64,000 nucleotides of DNA, taken from assembly GCA_947623305.1 (NCBI GenBank), contig CANQGQ010000001.1, forward strand, positions 62,001-126,000. The letters are read 5' to 3'. The position numbers and the translations under genes were made by a program. Of this stretch, positions 47,566 to 57,158 are shown piece by piece; within the stretch, counting starts at the first letter, position 1; each line of letters starts with the position of its first letter. The DNA comes from an uncultured Alistipes sp. (lineage in GTDB: Bacteria; Bacteroidota; Bacteroidia; Bacteroidales; Rikenellaceae). Below the pieces are notes generated by a model. It saw nothing but the letters and a program-made list of their open reading frames with translations, was not told the origin of the DNA and did not search any database.

Positions 47566-49185
47566 CTATTTCTCGTTTTTATACTTCAACGCCGCCTGTA
47601 CGAACGCCACGAACAACGGCGACGGACGCTGCACGGTGCTCTTGTACTCGGGATGATACTGCGTGCCGACGAACCACGGATGCGACGGCACCTCGACCAC
47701 CTCGACCAATCCGGTATCGGGATTGACGCCCACGGCCTGCATGCCGGCCGCCTCGAACTGCGCGAGGTAATCGTTGTTGAACTCGTAGCGGTGGCGATGC
47801 CGCTCCGAAATGTTCAGTTTACCGTAAGCCGCAGCCGCTTTCGAACCCTTGCGCAACGTACAGGGATAGGCCCCCAAACGCATCGTGCCGCCCTTGGCCG
47901 TAACGCCCTTCTGCTCCTCCATCAAGTCGATGACCGGATGGGCCGTCTGCCCCATCTCGCTCGAATCGGCGTCTGCCAGCCCCAAGACGTTGCGGGCGAA
48001 CTCGATGACGGCGCACTGCATACCCAAGCAGATACCCAGGAACGGAATGTTGTTTACGCGGGCGAAATGCACCGCCTCGATCTTCCCTTCGATGCCGCGG
48101 TTGCCGAACCCGGGAGCGACCAGAATACCGGCCATCGACCCGAGTTTGTCGGCGACGTTCTCGCGCGTCAGCTTTTCGGAGTTGACGTAACGCAGCTTCA
48201 CCTTGCAATCGTTGACCGCACCGGCGTGGATGAACGATTCGCTGATCGACTTGTAGGCATCGGGCAGTTCGGTGTACTTGCCGACCAGCGCGATTTCGAT
48301 CTTCTTCGACGGATGTTTGACCTTTTCGACGAAAGCGCGCCAGGCATCCATGTCGGGTTCCTGCTCCGACGGCAGATTCAGTTTGTCTAATACGACCTCG
48401 TCGAGATGCTGTTCGTGCATGCGCAGAGGCACCTCGTAAATGGTCGGCACGTCGATGGATTCCATCACGGCATTGGCATCGACGTTGCAGAACAGTGCCA
48501 CCTTGCGACGCAACGCGAGCGTCAACGGATGCTCCGTGCGCAAAACGAGGATGTCGGGCTGCAAACCGTTCTCCAGCAGGGCCTTGACCGAATGCTGCGT
48601 GGGTTTGGTTTTCAATTCGCCCGAAGCGGCCATATAAGGGATGAGCGTCAGATGCACCAACGCCGTACTGCGGTAACCGAGCTGGTAACGCAGCTGGCGC
48701 ACCGACTCGATGAAAGGCAACGATTCGATGTCGCCCACCGTACCGCCGATTTCGGTGATGATGATGTCGTACTCCTTGCGCTGGGCCAGCAACTGGATGC
48801 GCCGTTTGATTTCGTCCGTGATGTGCGGGATGACCTGCACGGTCTTACCCAGATATTCGCCCTTGCGCTCCTTCTCGATGACGCTTTTATAGATTTTGCC
48901 CGTCGTAACGTTGTTGGACTTCGACGTCGGCTGGTTCGTGAAACGTTCGTAGTGGCCGAGGTCGAGGTCGGTTTCGGCCCCGTCCTCCGTAACGTAGCAT
49001 TCGCCGTGTTCGTAGGGATTGAGCGTTCCGGGGTCGACGTTGATATAGGGGTCGAGTTTCTGAATGGTTACCGAATAGCCCCGAGCCTGCAGCAGACGGG
49101 CGATCGAGGCCGAAATGATTCCTTTGCCGAGCGACGAGGCGACGCCGCCCGTTACGAAGATGTATTTGGGTTTTCCTAATTTCAT
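47566..49185 (-). CDS. pyrG: CTP synthase
   Basis: 539-residue enzyme that aminates UTP to CTP using glutamine or ammonia. The N-terminal synthetase domain opens with [17 protein letters not shown]; the C-terminal class I glutamine amidotransferase domain has the nucleophile in GICLGMQCA and the final His/Glu pair in [10 protein letters not shown]. Located between a DUF349 gene (9-nt gap) and yidC (14-nt gap) on one transcript. Confidence 0.97.
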   Translation of the reverse strand: MKLGKPKYIFVTGGVASSLGKGIISASIARLLQARGYSVTIQKLDPYINVDPGTLNPYEHGECYVTEDGAETDLDLGHYERFTNQPTSKSNNVTTGKIYKSVIEKERKGEYLGKTVQVIPHITDEIKRRIQLLAQRKEYDIIITEIGGTVGDIESLPFIESVRQLRYQLGYRSTALVHLTLIPYMAASGELKTKPTQHSVKALLENGLQPDILVLRTEHPLTLALRRKVALFCNVDANAVMESIDVPTIYEVPLRMHEQHLDEVVLDKLNLPSEQEPDMDAWRAFVEKVKHPSKKIEIALVGKYTELPDAYKSISESFIHAGAVNDCKVKLRYVNSEKLTRENVADKLGSMAGILVAPGFGNRGIEGKIEAVHFARVNNIPFLGICLGMQCAVIEFARNVLGLADADSSEMGQTAHPVIDLMEEQKGVTAKGGTMRLGAYPCTLRKGSKAAAAYGKLNISERHRHRYEFNNDYLAQFEAAGMQAVGVNPDTGLVEVVEVPSHPWFVGTQYHPEYKSTVQRPSPLFVAFVQAALKYKNEK

Positions 49186-49194
49186 GTTCCGTAT

Positions 49195-51165
49195 CTATTT
49201 TGCTTCTTCACTCTCCGTTGGGGAGGTCTCCTGACCGGCTTCGCGGTCGATGAGTTTCACCTTCTCGATCGCTGCGGCCATCTCCGAGCGGATGCGGTCG
49301 ATTTTGGCCTGCACATCGGCCACTAACGCATCGGCGTTCTTCGATTTGGCGAAAAATCCGATGTTGTTCTCCAACAAGGCGATCTCCTGCTCCATCTGGC
49401 GTACCTTATTATAAAGGCGCTCACGCTCCGAACGGAGCCGACGGTCGCCGGAGGCCTTCAACGACGAAACTTTGTCGCGGAAGCGGCTCATCGAACGGTC
49501 GCGCTCCGAACCGCGCAACGTATCGAACAATGCATCGACCACCGCCTTGTAACGTTTCTGCACGGCGTCCTTCTGTTTGATGGGCACGAATCCGATTTCA
49601 CTCCAGCGGCGCTGGAAGTCGCGGATGACCTCGAATCCGCCCGCAGCGACATCGGCCGCAGCCATTTCGTCGAGCAGAGCGAGTTTCTTTTTCAGATTCT
49701 CTTCGTGTTCACTGTCGACCCCCGAGAAATGGGCGGCCTTGCGTTCGAAGAACTTGTCGCACGCCGCACGGAAGCGTTTCCACACGGCATCCGAATGCCG
49801 GCGCGATACGGCGCCGATCGTCTTCCACCGAGCCTGCAAAGCGATCAACTCCTCGGTCGCCGATTTCCACTCCTCGCTGTCGGAGAGCGCTTCGGCCGCC
49901 TCGCACAACTCGTTTTTCAACTGGAGGTTATGTTCCATTTCGGTTTTGAAGCCGGCATAGAACAGCCGTTTCCCCTCGAAAAACCGGTCGCAGGCCACGC
50001 GGAAGCGTTCGTAGATAGCGTTGTTCTCCTTTTTGGGAGCGAAACCGATCGTCTTCCAGGTTTTCTGAATCTCCAGCAACCGTTCGCTGGCTTTGTTCCA
50101 CTCCTTGCGGGTCGTCAACGGTTGGCCGCAAAGTTCCTCGACCGCGACGCACAATTCCGTCTTGAGTTCAAGGTTTTTCACCTGTTCGGCCTTGAGCGCT
50201 TCGAAATGCGCCTGATGCTGTTTGTTGATGCGGCTCGACGCGGCCTTGAAACGCTCCCAAAGCGCTTCCTTGCATTCGTTGGCAACCGGACCCGTTTCGC
50301 GCCATTCATCGTGGAGTTTCTGCAACTTGTGGAATGCCTCGACGACCGACGGTTCCAGCACGAGCGCTTCGGCCTGCTCGCACAAGGCGACCTTCTGTTC
50401 GTAGTTCTTCTTCAGATCGAGGTCGCGGAGCTCTTTATTGATCTTAATAAAATTGTAAAAATTCTCGACATGCAGGTTGTAGGTCTCCCACAAATCCTTG
50501 ACATGCTGCATCGGCACCGGGCCGGTCTCCTTCCAACGCTGCTGCAACTCGCGGAACTTGGTGAAGGTATGGTTCAACGTCTCGTCGGAGTCGATCAGCT
50601 CTTTCAGTTCGTCGATGATCGCCAGCTTCGTGCGGTAGTTCTGTTCTTTTTCGGCTTCCAGACCGGCGATGAACTCGTCGCGGCGGCGGCGATACTCCTT
50701 GAACAGCTCTTTCAGCCGCACCTCGGCCCCGTCGACCGTCGGCACGAACGCCTCTTCGGCGCCGCCGCCCTCGATGAAGGCCCGACGGGCCGTTTCGACT
50801 TCGGCACGTCGCAACCGGTAAAAAGCGATCTTCAACGCCTCGACATCGCGGCGGATCGCCTGCACGGGTTGCTCGGCCAATATCCGTTCGAAGAGGTCTA
50901 ACAATTCCGTTTTGCTCTTTCCCGCAAACCGCTCCTCGACGGAGGTTTCGTCCGACGACCGGTCGGTCTCGTCGATCGGTTCATCAACCGTTTCATCGGT
51001 CTCCGCGACCGCTCCGTCCGATTCGGATGCCTTCGCAGGATCGGGAGCCTCTGGGGATTCGGTTGCAACGGATTCGGTCGGGATGGAAGACGGTTGCACG
51101 TCTTCGGTCGGGCAGCTGTTCGGCTCCTCCTCGGGAGCGGCGAGCGTCGGTTTTTCAGTAGCCAT
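49195..51165 (-). CDS. DUF349-repeat protein
   Basis: 656 residues. After an acidic, Ser/Pro-rich N-terminus (about 1-100) come several ~75-residue charged helical repeats of the DUF349 type, each with a W-K-x-I/T-G pattern (RWKETGPVP, EWRETGPVA, TWKTIGFAP, RWKTIGAVS, RWSEIGFVP), followed by a C-terminal coiled coil. At least five repeats are visible. The molecular role is not known to me; coil-rich content suggests an assembly or RNA/ribosome-associated scaffold. The start at 51165 (MATEKP) is preferred because the longer reading runs through the promoter box at 51213-51220. Confidence 0.85.
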   Translation of the reverse strand: MATEKPTLAAPEEEPNSCPTEDVQPSSIPTESVATESPEAPDPAKASESDGAVAETDETVDEPIDETDRSSDETSVEERFAGKSKTELLDLFERILAEQPVQAIRRDVEALKIAFYRLRRAEVETARRAFIEGGGAEEAFVPTVDGAEVRLKELFKEYRRRRDEFIAGLEAEKEQNYRTKLAIIDELKELIDSDETLNHTFTKFRELQQRWKETGPVPMQHVKDLWETYNLHVENFYNFIKINKELRDLDLKKNYEQKVALCEQAEALVLEPSVVEAFHKLQKLHDEWRETGPVANECKEALWERFKAASSRINKQHQAHFEALKAEQVKNLELKTELCVAVEELCGQPLTTRKEWNKASERLLEIQKTWKTIGFAPKKENNAIYERFRVACDRFFEGKRLFYAGFKTEMEHNLQLKNELCEAAEALSDSEEWKSATEELIALQARWKTIGAVSRRHSDAVWKRFRAACDKFFERKAAHFSGVDSEHEENLKKKLALLDEMAAADVAAGGFEVIRDFQRRWSEIGFVPIKQKDAVQKRYKAVVDALFDTLRGSERDRSMSRFRDKVSSLKASGDRRLRSERERLYNKVRQMEQEIALLENNIGFFAKSKNADALVADVQAKIDRIRSEMAAAIEKVKLIDREAGQETSPTESEEAK

Positions 51166-51212
51166 TGTCGGTAATCGTTTCGCTTCCGAGGGACGGAAGC
51201 ACATACATTCGG

Positions 51213-51220
51213 CAAATATA
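51213..51220 (-). promoter_or_regulatory. -7 box (TATATTTG) for the DUF349-pyrG-yidC operon
   Basis: Exact TAnnTTTG box about 48 nt upstream of the DUF349 start; a weaker TATATTCG at 51264-51271 on the + strand may serve the response regulator. Confidence 0.6.
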
Positions 51221-51298
51221 ACGATTTTATGCTGAAAAACTCGCGATTCCGCCGAAAATTCGCTATATTCGCAAGAGCCAACCGTGAACCTGCCGAAA

Positions 51299-51985
<687 letters not shown>

Positions 51986-52042
51986 CCGAAACGGGGCGAA
52001 ATGCAGAAAATCGGCAAATCGAACCCCTGTTTTCCGAAAAAA

Positions 52043-52074
52043 TTTGCACGAATGCGAAAAAACAGCTACCTTTA
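52043..52074 (+). promoter_or_regulatory. Promoter of ackA
   Basis: TTTG at 52043-52046, 20-nt spacer, TACCTTTA at 52067-52074. It implies a ~200-nt 5' leader (about 52080-52278) in which I see no recognised riboswitch or gene. Confidence 0.6.
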
Positions 52075-52278
52075 ACTGATGATTCGATGCCTTATGCCTT
52101 CCCGAACCGGAAATACGGCCTTTTGAACTATGCGAAGGCCGCTCTCGAGCAGCGGAAGGTTCGTAATGCGATTTTCTGCAAGCTGCGTCCGTAACGCGTA
52201 GCGGCAAAAGGCAGACCGCATCGAAAACGAAACGCAAACAACAATACACAATAACAAATCAAAAACAGCTATCAGGAT

Positions 52279-53481
52279 ATGATTATCATGGTCCTCAACT
52301 GCGGCTCGTCGTCGATCAAATACCAGATCATCGACATGGAGGCCGCATCGAACAAACTGCTCGCCAAAGGGCTCGTCGAACGCATCGGTTTGCCCGAAGG
52401 CGACCTGACCCACAAACCCGTCGGCAAAACGCCGTTCGAACTGCATCGGCCCATCCCCGACCACACGACCGGCATCGAACTGGTGATGCAGGCGCTCACC
52501 GATCCCGAACACGGCGTCATCCACTCGCTCGACGAGGTGAAGGCGGTCGGTCATCGCGTGGCCCACGGCGGCGAATTTTTTCCCAAGAGCTGCCTCGTGG
52601 ACGCCGATGCCAAGGAGAAGATCCGTTCGCTCTGCCAGATCGCCCCGCTGCACAATCCGGCCAGTCTGGAGGGCATCAACGCCATCGAAAAGGTGCTGCC
52701 GGGCGTACCGCAAGTTACGGTATTCGACACCTCGTTCCACCAAACCATTCCGGCCAAGAACCACCTGTTCGCCCTGCCCTACGAATACTATGAAAAGTAT
52801 CGCGTGCGCAAATACGGCTTCCACGGAACGAGCCACAAGTTCGTGGCGAAAGCGGGCGCGAAGCTGGCCGGAATCGACCTCGAGCATTCGAAAATCATCA
52901 CCTGCCACATCGGCAACGGCGGTTCGATCACGGCCGTGCTGAACGGCAAATCCTACGATACGTCGATGGGATTCTCGCCGCTCGACGGTTTGGTGATGGG
53001 TACGCGCTGCGGCTCGGTGGATGCCAGCGCCATCACCTTCATCGGCGAAAAAGAGCACCTTTCGTTCGCGGAGCTCGACACCCTGATGAATAAAAAATCG
53101 GGCGTGCTGGGCCTCACGGGGCTGTCGAGCGACATGCGCGACATCGACCGTGCCTACGAAGAAGGGAATGAACGGGCCATCCTCGCCCGCGACATGTACT
53201 ACGGACGGGTGAAGAAGTTCATCGGTGCGTATGCGGCCGAGATGGGCGGCGTCGATCTGATCGTCTTCACGGGCGGCGTCGGCGAAAATTCGTGCGAAAT
53301 GCGCGAATCGGTCTGCTCGGGCATGGAGTTCCTCGGGCTGAAGTTCGACGCGGCAGCCAACAAAGGCGTGCACGGCGAGGACAAAATCCTGTCGGCGCCC
53401 GATTCGAAGGTCAAGGTCGCCGTCGTTTCGACCAATGAAGAACTGGTTATCGCCACAGACACCTATTTATTAGTGCGATAG
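52279..53481 (+). CDS. ackA: Acetate kinase
   Basis: 400-residue ASKHA-fold kinase that interconverts acetyl phosphate + ADP and acetate + ATP. VLNCGSSSIKY (phosphate 1), the VAHGGEFF substrate loop, FDTSFHQTIP, GFHGTSHKFV, CHIGNGGSITAV and FTGGVGENS are all present. First of a set of three acyl-phosphate genes; 89 nt separate it from ptb. Confidence 0.97.
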   Translation: MIIMVLNCGSSSIKYQIIDMEAASNKLLAKGLVERIGLPEGDLTHKPVGKTPFELHRPIPDHTTGIELVMQALTDPEHGVIHSLDEVKAVGHRVAHGGEFFPKSCLVDADAKEKIRSLCQIAPLHNPASLEGINAIEKVLPGVPQVTVFDTSFHQTIPAKNHLFALPYEYYEKYRVRKYGFHGTSHKFVAKAGAKLAGIDLEHSKIITCHIGNGGSITAVLNGKSYDTSMGFSPLDGLVMGTRCGSVDASAITFIGEKEHLSFAELDTLMNKKSGVLGLTGLSSDMRDIDRAYEEGNERAILARDMYYGRVKKFIGAYAAEMGGVDLIVFTGGVGENSCEMRESVCSGMEFLGLKFDAAANKGVHGEDKILSAPDSKVKVAVVSTNEELVIATDTYLLVR

Positions 53482-53570
53482 ACCGTTACGATTGCTGATA
53501 ACGATCATCCGCGCTACCGCCCAGAAAATAAAAACAAAAAATTTCTAACTCCTAATTACTAACAGATAAA

Positions 53571-54476
53571 ATGATACAGCATCTTACGGAAATCGTCGAA
53601 GAGGCGAGAAAAAAGGGTAAAAAACGGTTGGCCGTCGCTTACGGTCAGGATTCGCACACGCTGGCGGCCGTCTACGAGGCCTACAAGGAGGGATTGGTCG
53701 AGCCGACGCTCTACGGCGACAAGGCGGTCATCGAACAGGTCTGCAAGGAGAACGGCCTCGACATCAAGGCGTTCAACATCGTCCATGAACCGAACGACGT
53801 GAAATGCGTCCAGCAGGCGGTGGCATCGGTCGTCGCGGGCAACGCCGACGTACTGATGAAAGGGCTCGTATCGACCGACAAATACATGCGCGGCATTCTG
53901 AACAAAGAGGCCGGTCTCTTCCCGCCGAAGGGCGTGTTGAGCCACGTTTCGATCGTCGAGATGCCCTGCTACCACAAGCTGCTCATCATCTCCGACGTGG
54001 CGGTCATTCCGCTGCCCGACTTCAAACAGAAGATGAAGCAGATCGGCTATCTGGCACAAACGGCCAACCTGCTGGGGATCAAGACGCCGAAAATCGCTTG
54101 CATCGCTCCGTCGGAACAGCTGCTGCCGAGCGTCATTTCGTCGACCGAAGGCGCCCTGCTGGCCAAAATGGGCGACCGCGGCCAATTGGGCAATGTCGTG
54201 GTGGACGGCCCGCTGTCGCTGGATGTGGCGCTCTACAAGGAGGTGGCCGAGCACAAGAAAGTCAAGGGTTCATCGGTCGCCGGCGATCCCGACTGCCTGC
54301 TCTTCCCCAATCTGGAATCGGCCAACGTCTTCTTCAAATCGTCGACCCACCTCTGCAAGGGCGAGCTGGCCGCGATGGTCATGGGTACGAAAGTTCCCTG
54401 CGTGCTCACCTCGCGCGGCGATTCGAGCCTGACGAAGCTCTACTCCATCGCACTGGCCTGCTTAGCAGCGAAATAG
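53571..54476 (+). CDS. ptb: Phosphate acyltransferase (phosphate butyryltransferase type)
   Basis: 301-residue member of the PTA/PTB family converting acyl-CoA + Pi to acyl phosphate + CoA. Family features: DVLMKGLVSTDKYMRGILNK, SHVSIVEMP, GDPDCLLFPNLESANVFFK split through the C-terminal half. Length and lack of the N-terminal DRTGG domain favour Ptb over Pta. Between acetate kinase and butyrate kinase genes it probably serves butyryl or branched-chain acyl groups; acetyl specificity is not excluded. Confidence 0.9.
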   Translation: MIQHLTEIVEEARKKGKKRLAVAYGQDSHTLAAVYEAYKEGLVEPTLYGDKAVIEQVCKENGLDIKAFNIVHEPNDVKCVQQAVASVVAGNADVLMKGLVSTDKYMRGILNKEAGLFPPKGVLSHVSIVEMPCYHKLLIISDVAVIPLPDFKQKMKQIGYLAQTANLLGIKTPKIACIAPSEQLLPSVISSTEGALLAKMGDRGQLGNVVVDGPLSLDVALYKEVAEHKKVKGSSVAGDPDCLLFPNLESANVFFKSSTHLCKGELAAMVMGTKVPCVLTSRGDSSLTKLYSIALACLAAK

Positions 54477-54522
54477 GCGGCCTGCGGGTCGGGGCTTACG
54501 ATCCGAAAAAACGAAGGCGCAA

Positions 54523-54542
54523 CCCCGCCCGAACGGGCGGGG
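54523..54542. other. GC hairpin between ptb and buk
   Basis: Perfect 8-bp inverted repeat CCCCGCCC-GAAC-GGGCGGGG without a T-run, in the 96-nt gap between two same-strand genes. It may stabilise the upstream mRNA end or attenuate buk. Confidence 0.5.
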
Positions 54543-54572
54543 CATACGCCGACAAACGAACCGAGCATTTAT

Positions 54573-55640
54573 ATGAGCTACCGAATTTTAGCGATAAATC
54601 CCGGCTCCACATCGACGAAGGTCGCTCTTTACGAAGAAGAACGGCCCGTGTTCGATTTCACCTTGCGGCACACCACCGCTGAGCTGGCCCGATTCACGGA
54701 CATCATCCAACAACTGGCCTGGCGTCGGGGGTTGATTCTCGACGCGCTGCGCGAACGTGGCTGTTCGCTCAATGAACTTTCGGCGGTCATCGGACGGGGC
54801 GGATTGATCCGCCCCGTGCCGGGAGGCGTCTACGAAGTCAACTCCCGCATGCGCTACGACCTGCGCAACGCCAAGATGAAACATGCCTGCAACCTCGGCG
54901 GACTGCTGGCGGCCCAGATCGCCCACATGGCCCGTGTGAAGGCCTACATCGCCGATCCGCCCGTGGTCGACGAAATGGACGACGTGGCCCGCATCACGGG
55001 GATGCCGATGTGCACACGCTATCCGATTTCGCACGCGTTGAATCAGAAGGCCACCGCCCGTCTCCATTGCAAACACGCAGGACTGGCCTATGAACAATCG
55101 AATCTCATCGTAGCCCACATGGGCGGAGGCATCTCGGTGGCCGCCCACCGCAAAGGGCGCATCGTCGATGTCAACAACGCGCTGGACGGCGACGGACCTT
55201 TCGCGCCCGACCGGGCCGGAGGCATTCCGTCGAGCGACCTCATCAAAACCTGCTTCTCGGGGAAGTACACCGAAGCGGAACTGCTACGATTCGTATCGAG
55301 TCAGGGCGGATTGGTCGCCCACCTGGGCACCAATTCGGTGATGCAGGCGATGGAACGCATCGCGCAAGGCGACGAACGGGCCCGCAAAGTGATGGATGCC
55401 ATGTGCTACAATATCGCCAAACAGATCTGTGCGATGGCGGCGCCGCTTTCGGGCCAGGTCGATGCGATCGTCCTGACGGGCGGCATCGCTTTCAACGAAC
55501 CGGTCGTCGAGTACATCCGCACACACTGTTCGTTCTTGGCGCCCGTAACGGTTTACCCAGGCGAAAACGAGCTGGAATCGCTGGCCCTCAATGCGTTGGT
55601 CGTCCTTCGCGGAATCGTCGAACCCAAGACCTATTATTAG
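54573..55640 (+). CDS. buk: Butyrate kinase (branched-chain fatty-acid kinase type)
   Basis: 355-residue ASKHA-fold kinase converting acyl phosphate + ADP to acid + ATP. Diagnostic segments: AINPGSTSTKVALYE, GRGGLIRPVPGGVY, AHMGGGISVAAHRKG, DGDGPFAPDRAGG and VLTGGIAFNEP. Together with ptb it forms the Ptb-Buk route for making ATP from butyryl- or isobutyryl/isovaleryl-CoA. No genes for forming these CoA esters occur in the window. Confidence 0.94.
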   Translation: MSYRILAINPGSTSTKVALYEEERPVFDFTLRHTTAELARFTDIIQQLAWRRGLILDALRERGCSLNELSAVIGRGGLIRPVPGGVYEVNSRMRYDLRNAKMKHACNLGGLLAAQIAHMARVKAYIADPPVVDEMDDVARITGMPMCTRYPISHALNQKATARLHCKHAGLAYEQSNLIVAHMGGGISVAAHRKGRIVDVNNALDGDGPFAPDRAGGIPSSDLIKTCFSGKYTEAELLRFVSSQGGLVAHLGTNSVMQAMERIAQGDERARKVMDAMCYNIAKQICAMAAPLSGQVDAIVLTGGIAFNEPVVEYIRTHCSFLAPVTVYPGENELESLALNALVVLRGIVEPKTYY

Positions 55641-55651
55641 CGCATTTTTAT

Positions 55652-55659
55652 TAACTTTG
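55652..55659 (+). promoter_or_regulatory. -7 box (TAACTTTG) for hpt
   Basis: TAnnTTTG box 26 nt upstream of hpt, overlapping the 9-mer TTTTATTAA at 55646-55654. Confidence 0.6.
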
Positions 55660-55685
55660 CGCATTAAACTAACCCCGCACCCACC

Positions 55686-56228
55686 ATGAAAGAGGTCATA
55701 CAACTCTGCGACAAAAAATTCCGCGTCATGATTCCCGCCGAAAAAATCGACGAAGCCGTCTCGTCGGTAGCCCGCCGCATCAACACCGACTATGCTGACA
55801 AAGAGACGCCGATTTTTCTCGGTATCCTCAACGGTTCGTTCATGTTCATGAGCGACCTGATCAAAAAGATCGAATTCAACAACGAACTCTCGTTCGTGAA
55901 ATTAGCCTCCTACGACGGCGACCACTCCACGGGCGAGGTCAAAACCTTGATCGGTCTGAACAACAGCCTGCGCGGCCGGCACATCATCATCGTCGAAGAC
56001 ATCGTCGAGACGGGCGAAAGCATCTCCTACATGGTGCGCGACCTGGCGAAATACGAACCGGCGAGCGTCGAGGTCTGCACGCTCTTTTTCAAACCGGCCT
56101 GCTACCGCAAGGAGTTCCCCATCAAGTATCGGGCGATGGAGATCGGCAACGAATTCATCGTCGGTTACGGGCTGGACTACAACCAATTGGGCCGCAGTCT
56201 GAAAGACATCTACGTCGTTACGGAATAA
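55686..56228 (+). CDS. hpt: Hypoxanthine phosphoribosyltransferase
   Basis: 180-residue purine salvage enzyme that joins hypoxanthine (or guanine) to PRPP. The PRPP-binding motif is IIIVEDIVETGES; GILNGSFMFMSDL and the C-terminal FIVGYGLDYN match type I PRTases. Its stop shares a base with the queE start (TAATG), implying coupling. Confidence 0.94.
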   Translation: MKEVIQLCDKKFRVMIPAEKIDEAVSSVARRINTDYADKETPIFLGILNGSFMFMSDLIKKIEFNNELSFVKLASYDGDHSTGEVKTLIGLNNSLRGRHIIIVEDIVETGESISYMVRDLAKYEPASVEVCTLFFKPACYRKEFPIKYRAMEIGNEFIVGYGLDYNQLGRSLKDIYVVTE

Positions 56229-56863
56229 TGGCTATCGAAACGGACAACACGCTTTTCGACGGCGGACGACTGCTGCCGCTCGTCGAAGATTTCTATACCA
56301 TCCAGGGCGAAGGATTCCATGCCGGCAAACCGGCCTACTTCATCCGGTTGGGCGGATGCGATGTGGGGTGCCGCTGGTGCGACGCCAAATACACGTGGGA
56401 TCCGAAACGCTATCCGCCGGTCGACATCCGGACGATCATCGACCGCGCCACGGCCTGTCCGGCGCAGGCCATCGTCATCACGGGCGGCGAACCGTTGCTC
56501 TATCCGCTGGATCGACTGACCAGCGAACTCCATGAACGCGGATTGCAGATTTTTTTGGAGACCTCCGGAACCCGTCCGTTCAGCGGACGGTTCGACTGGG
56601 TATGCCTCTCGCCGAAACGGCAACACGCCCCGCTGCCCGAAGCCTTCGCCCGGGCGCACGAGCTGAAAGTCATCATCGAATCGGAGGAGGATTTCGCGTG
56701 GGCCGAGCGCAACGCGGCGCAGGTGAGCCCTGCCTGCCGGCTCTATCTGCAACCCGAATGGAGCGTCGCCGAAACAGCGATGCCCGCCATTGTGGAATAC
56801 GCCAAGGCCCATCCGCAATGGAACATCTCGATCCAGGCGCACAAATACATGCACATTCCATAA
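56228..56863 (+). CDS. queE: 7-carboxy-7-deazaguanine synthase QueE-like radical SAM enzyme
   Basis: 211-residue radical SAM protein. The cluster motif is GCDVGCRWC (C-x3-C-x2-C), followed by DAKYTWDP; the opening EDFYTIQGEG and VITGGEPLLYP complete the QueE pattern. QueE makes the deazaguanine ring on the way to queuosine and preQ-derived DNA modifications. No other queuosine genes are adjacent. Confidence 0.92.
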   Translation: MAIETDNTLFDGGRLLPLVEDFYTIQGEGFHAGKPAYFIRLGGCDVGCRWCDAKYTWDPKRYPPVDIRTIIDRATACPAQAIVITGGEPLLYPLDRLTSELHERGLQIFLETSGTRPFSGRFDWVCLSPKRQHAPLPEAFARAHELKVIIESEEDFAWAERNAAQVSPACRLYLQPEWSVAETAMPAIVEYAKAHPQWNISIQAHKYMHIP

Positions 56864-56876
56864 CCCGCTCCGCCCC

Positions 56877-57158
56877 ATGAAACTCCCTGTCGGCAAAAAA
56901 GGATGGATCGCCGTAACGGGCATCATCCTGCTCCTCACCGCATGGATCGCGGGGCGCAATCTGTTGCACGCCATCCGCACGAAACGCGAAATCCGCACGC
57001 TGGAACGGGAAAAGCAACGCTATTTGGAGAAAATCGAACAGGACAGCACGTTAGTCGAACAGTTGCAATACGACGATTATTTAGAGGAGTACGCTCGGGA
57101 GCGCTTCCGCATGCAGCGGCGCGACGAGCAGGTTTACATCGTCGAGGAGGAGGACTGA
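56877..57158 (+). CDS. Septum-formation initiator family protein (FtsB/DivIC-like)
   Basis: 93-residue single-pass membrane protein: a short cytoplasmic Lys/Gly start, one transmembrane helix (about residues 10-28), then a charged coiled coil (KREIRTLEREKQRYLEKIEQ) and a C-terminal YDDYLEEYARERFRMQRRDE segment. This is the FtsB/DivIC layout, which bridges FtsL and FtsQ in the divisome. Its last 25 nt overlap the convergent flippase gene. An upstream in-frame extension inside queE is rejected. Confidence 0.87.
   Translation: MKLPVGKKGWIAVTGIILLLTAWIAGRNLLHAIRTKREIRTLEREKQRYLEKIEQDSTLVEQLQYDDYLEEYARERFRMQRRDEQVYIVEEED

Noticed and set aside
52080..52278. Riboswitch in the ackA leader
   Set aside because: The leader is about 200 nt, but I could not find conserved aptamer segments or a terminator/antiterminator pair.
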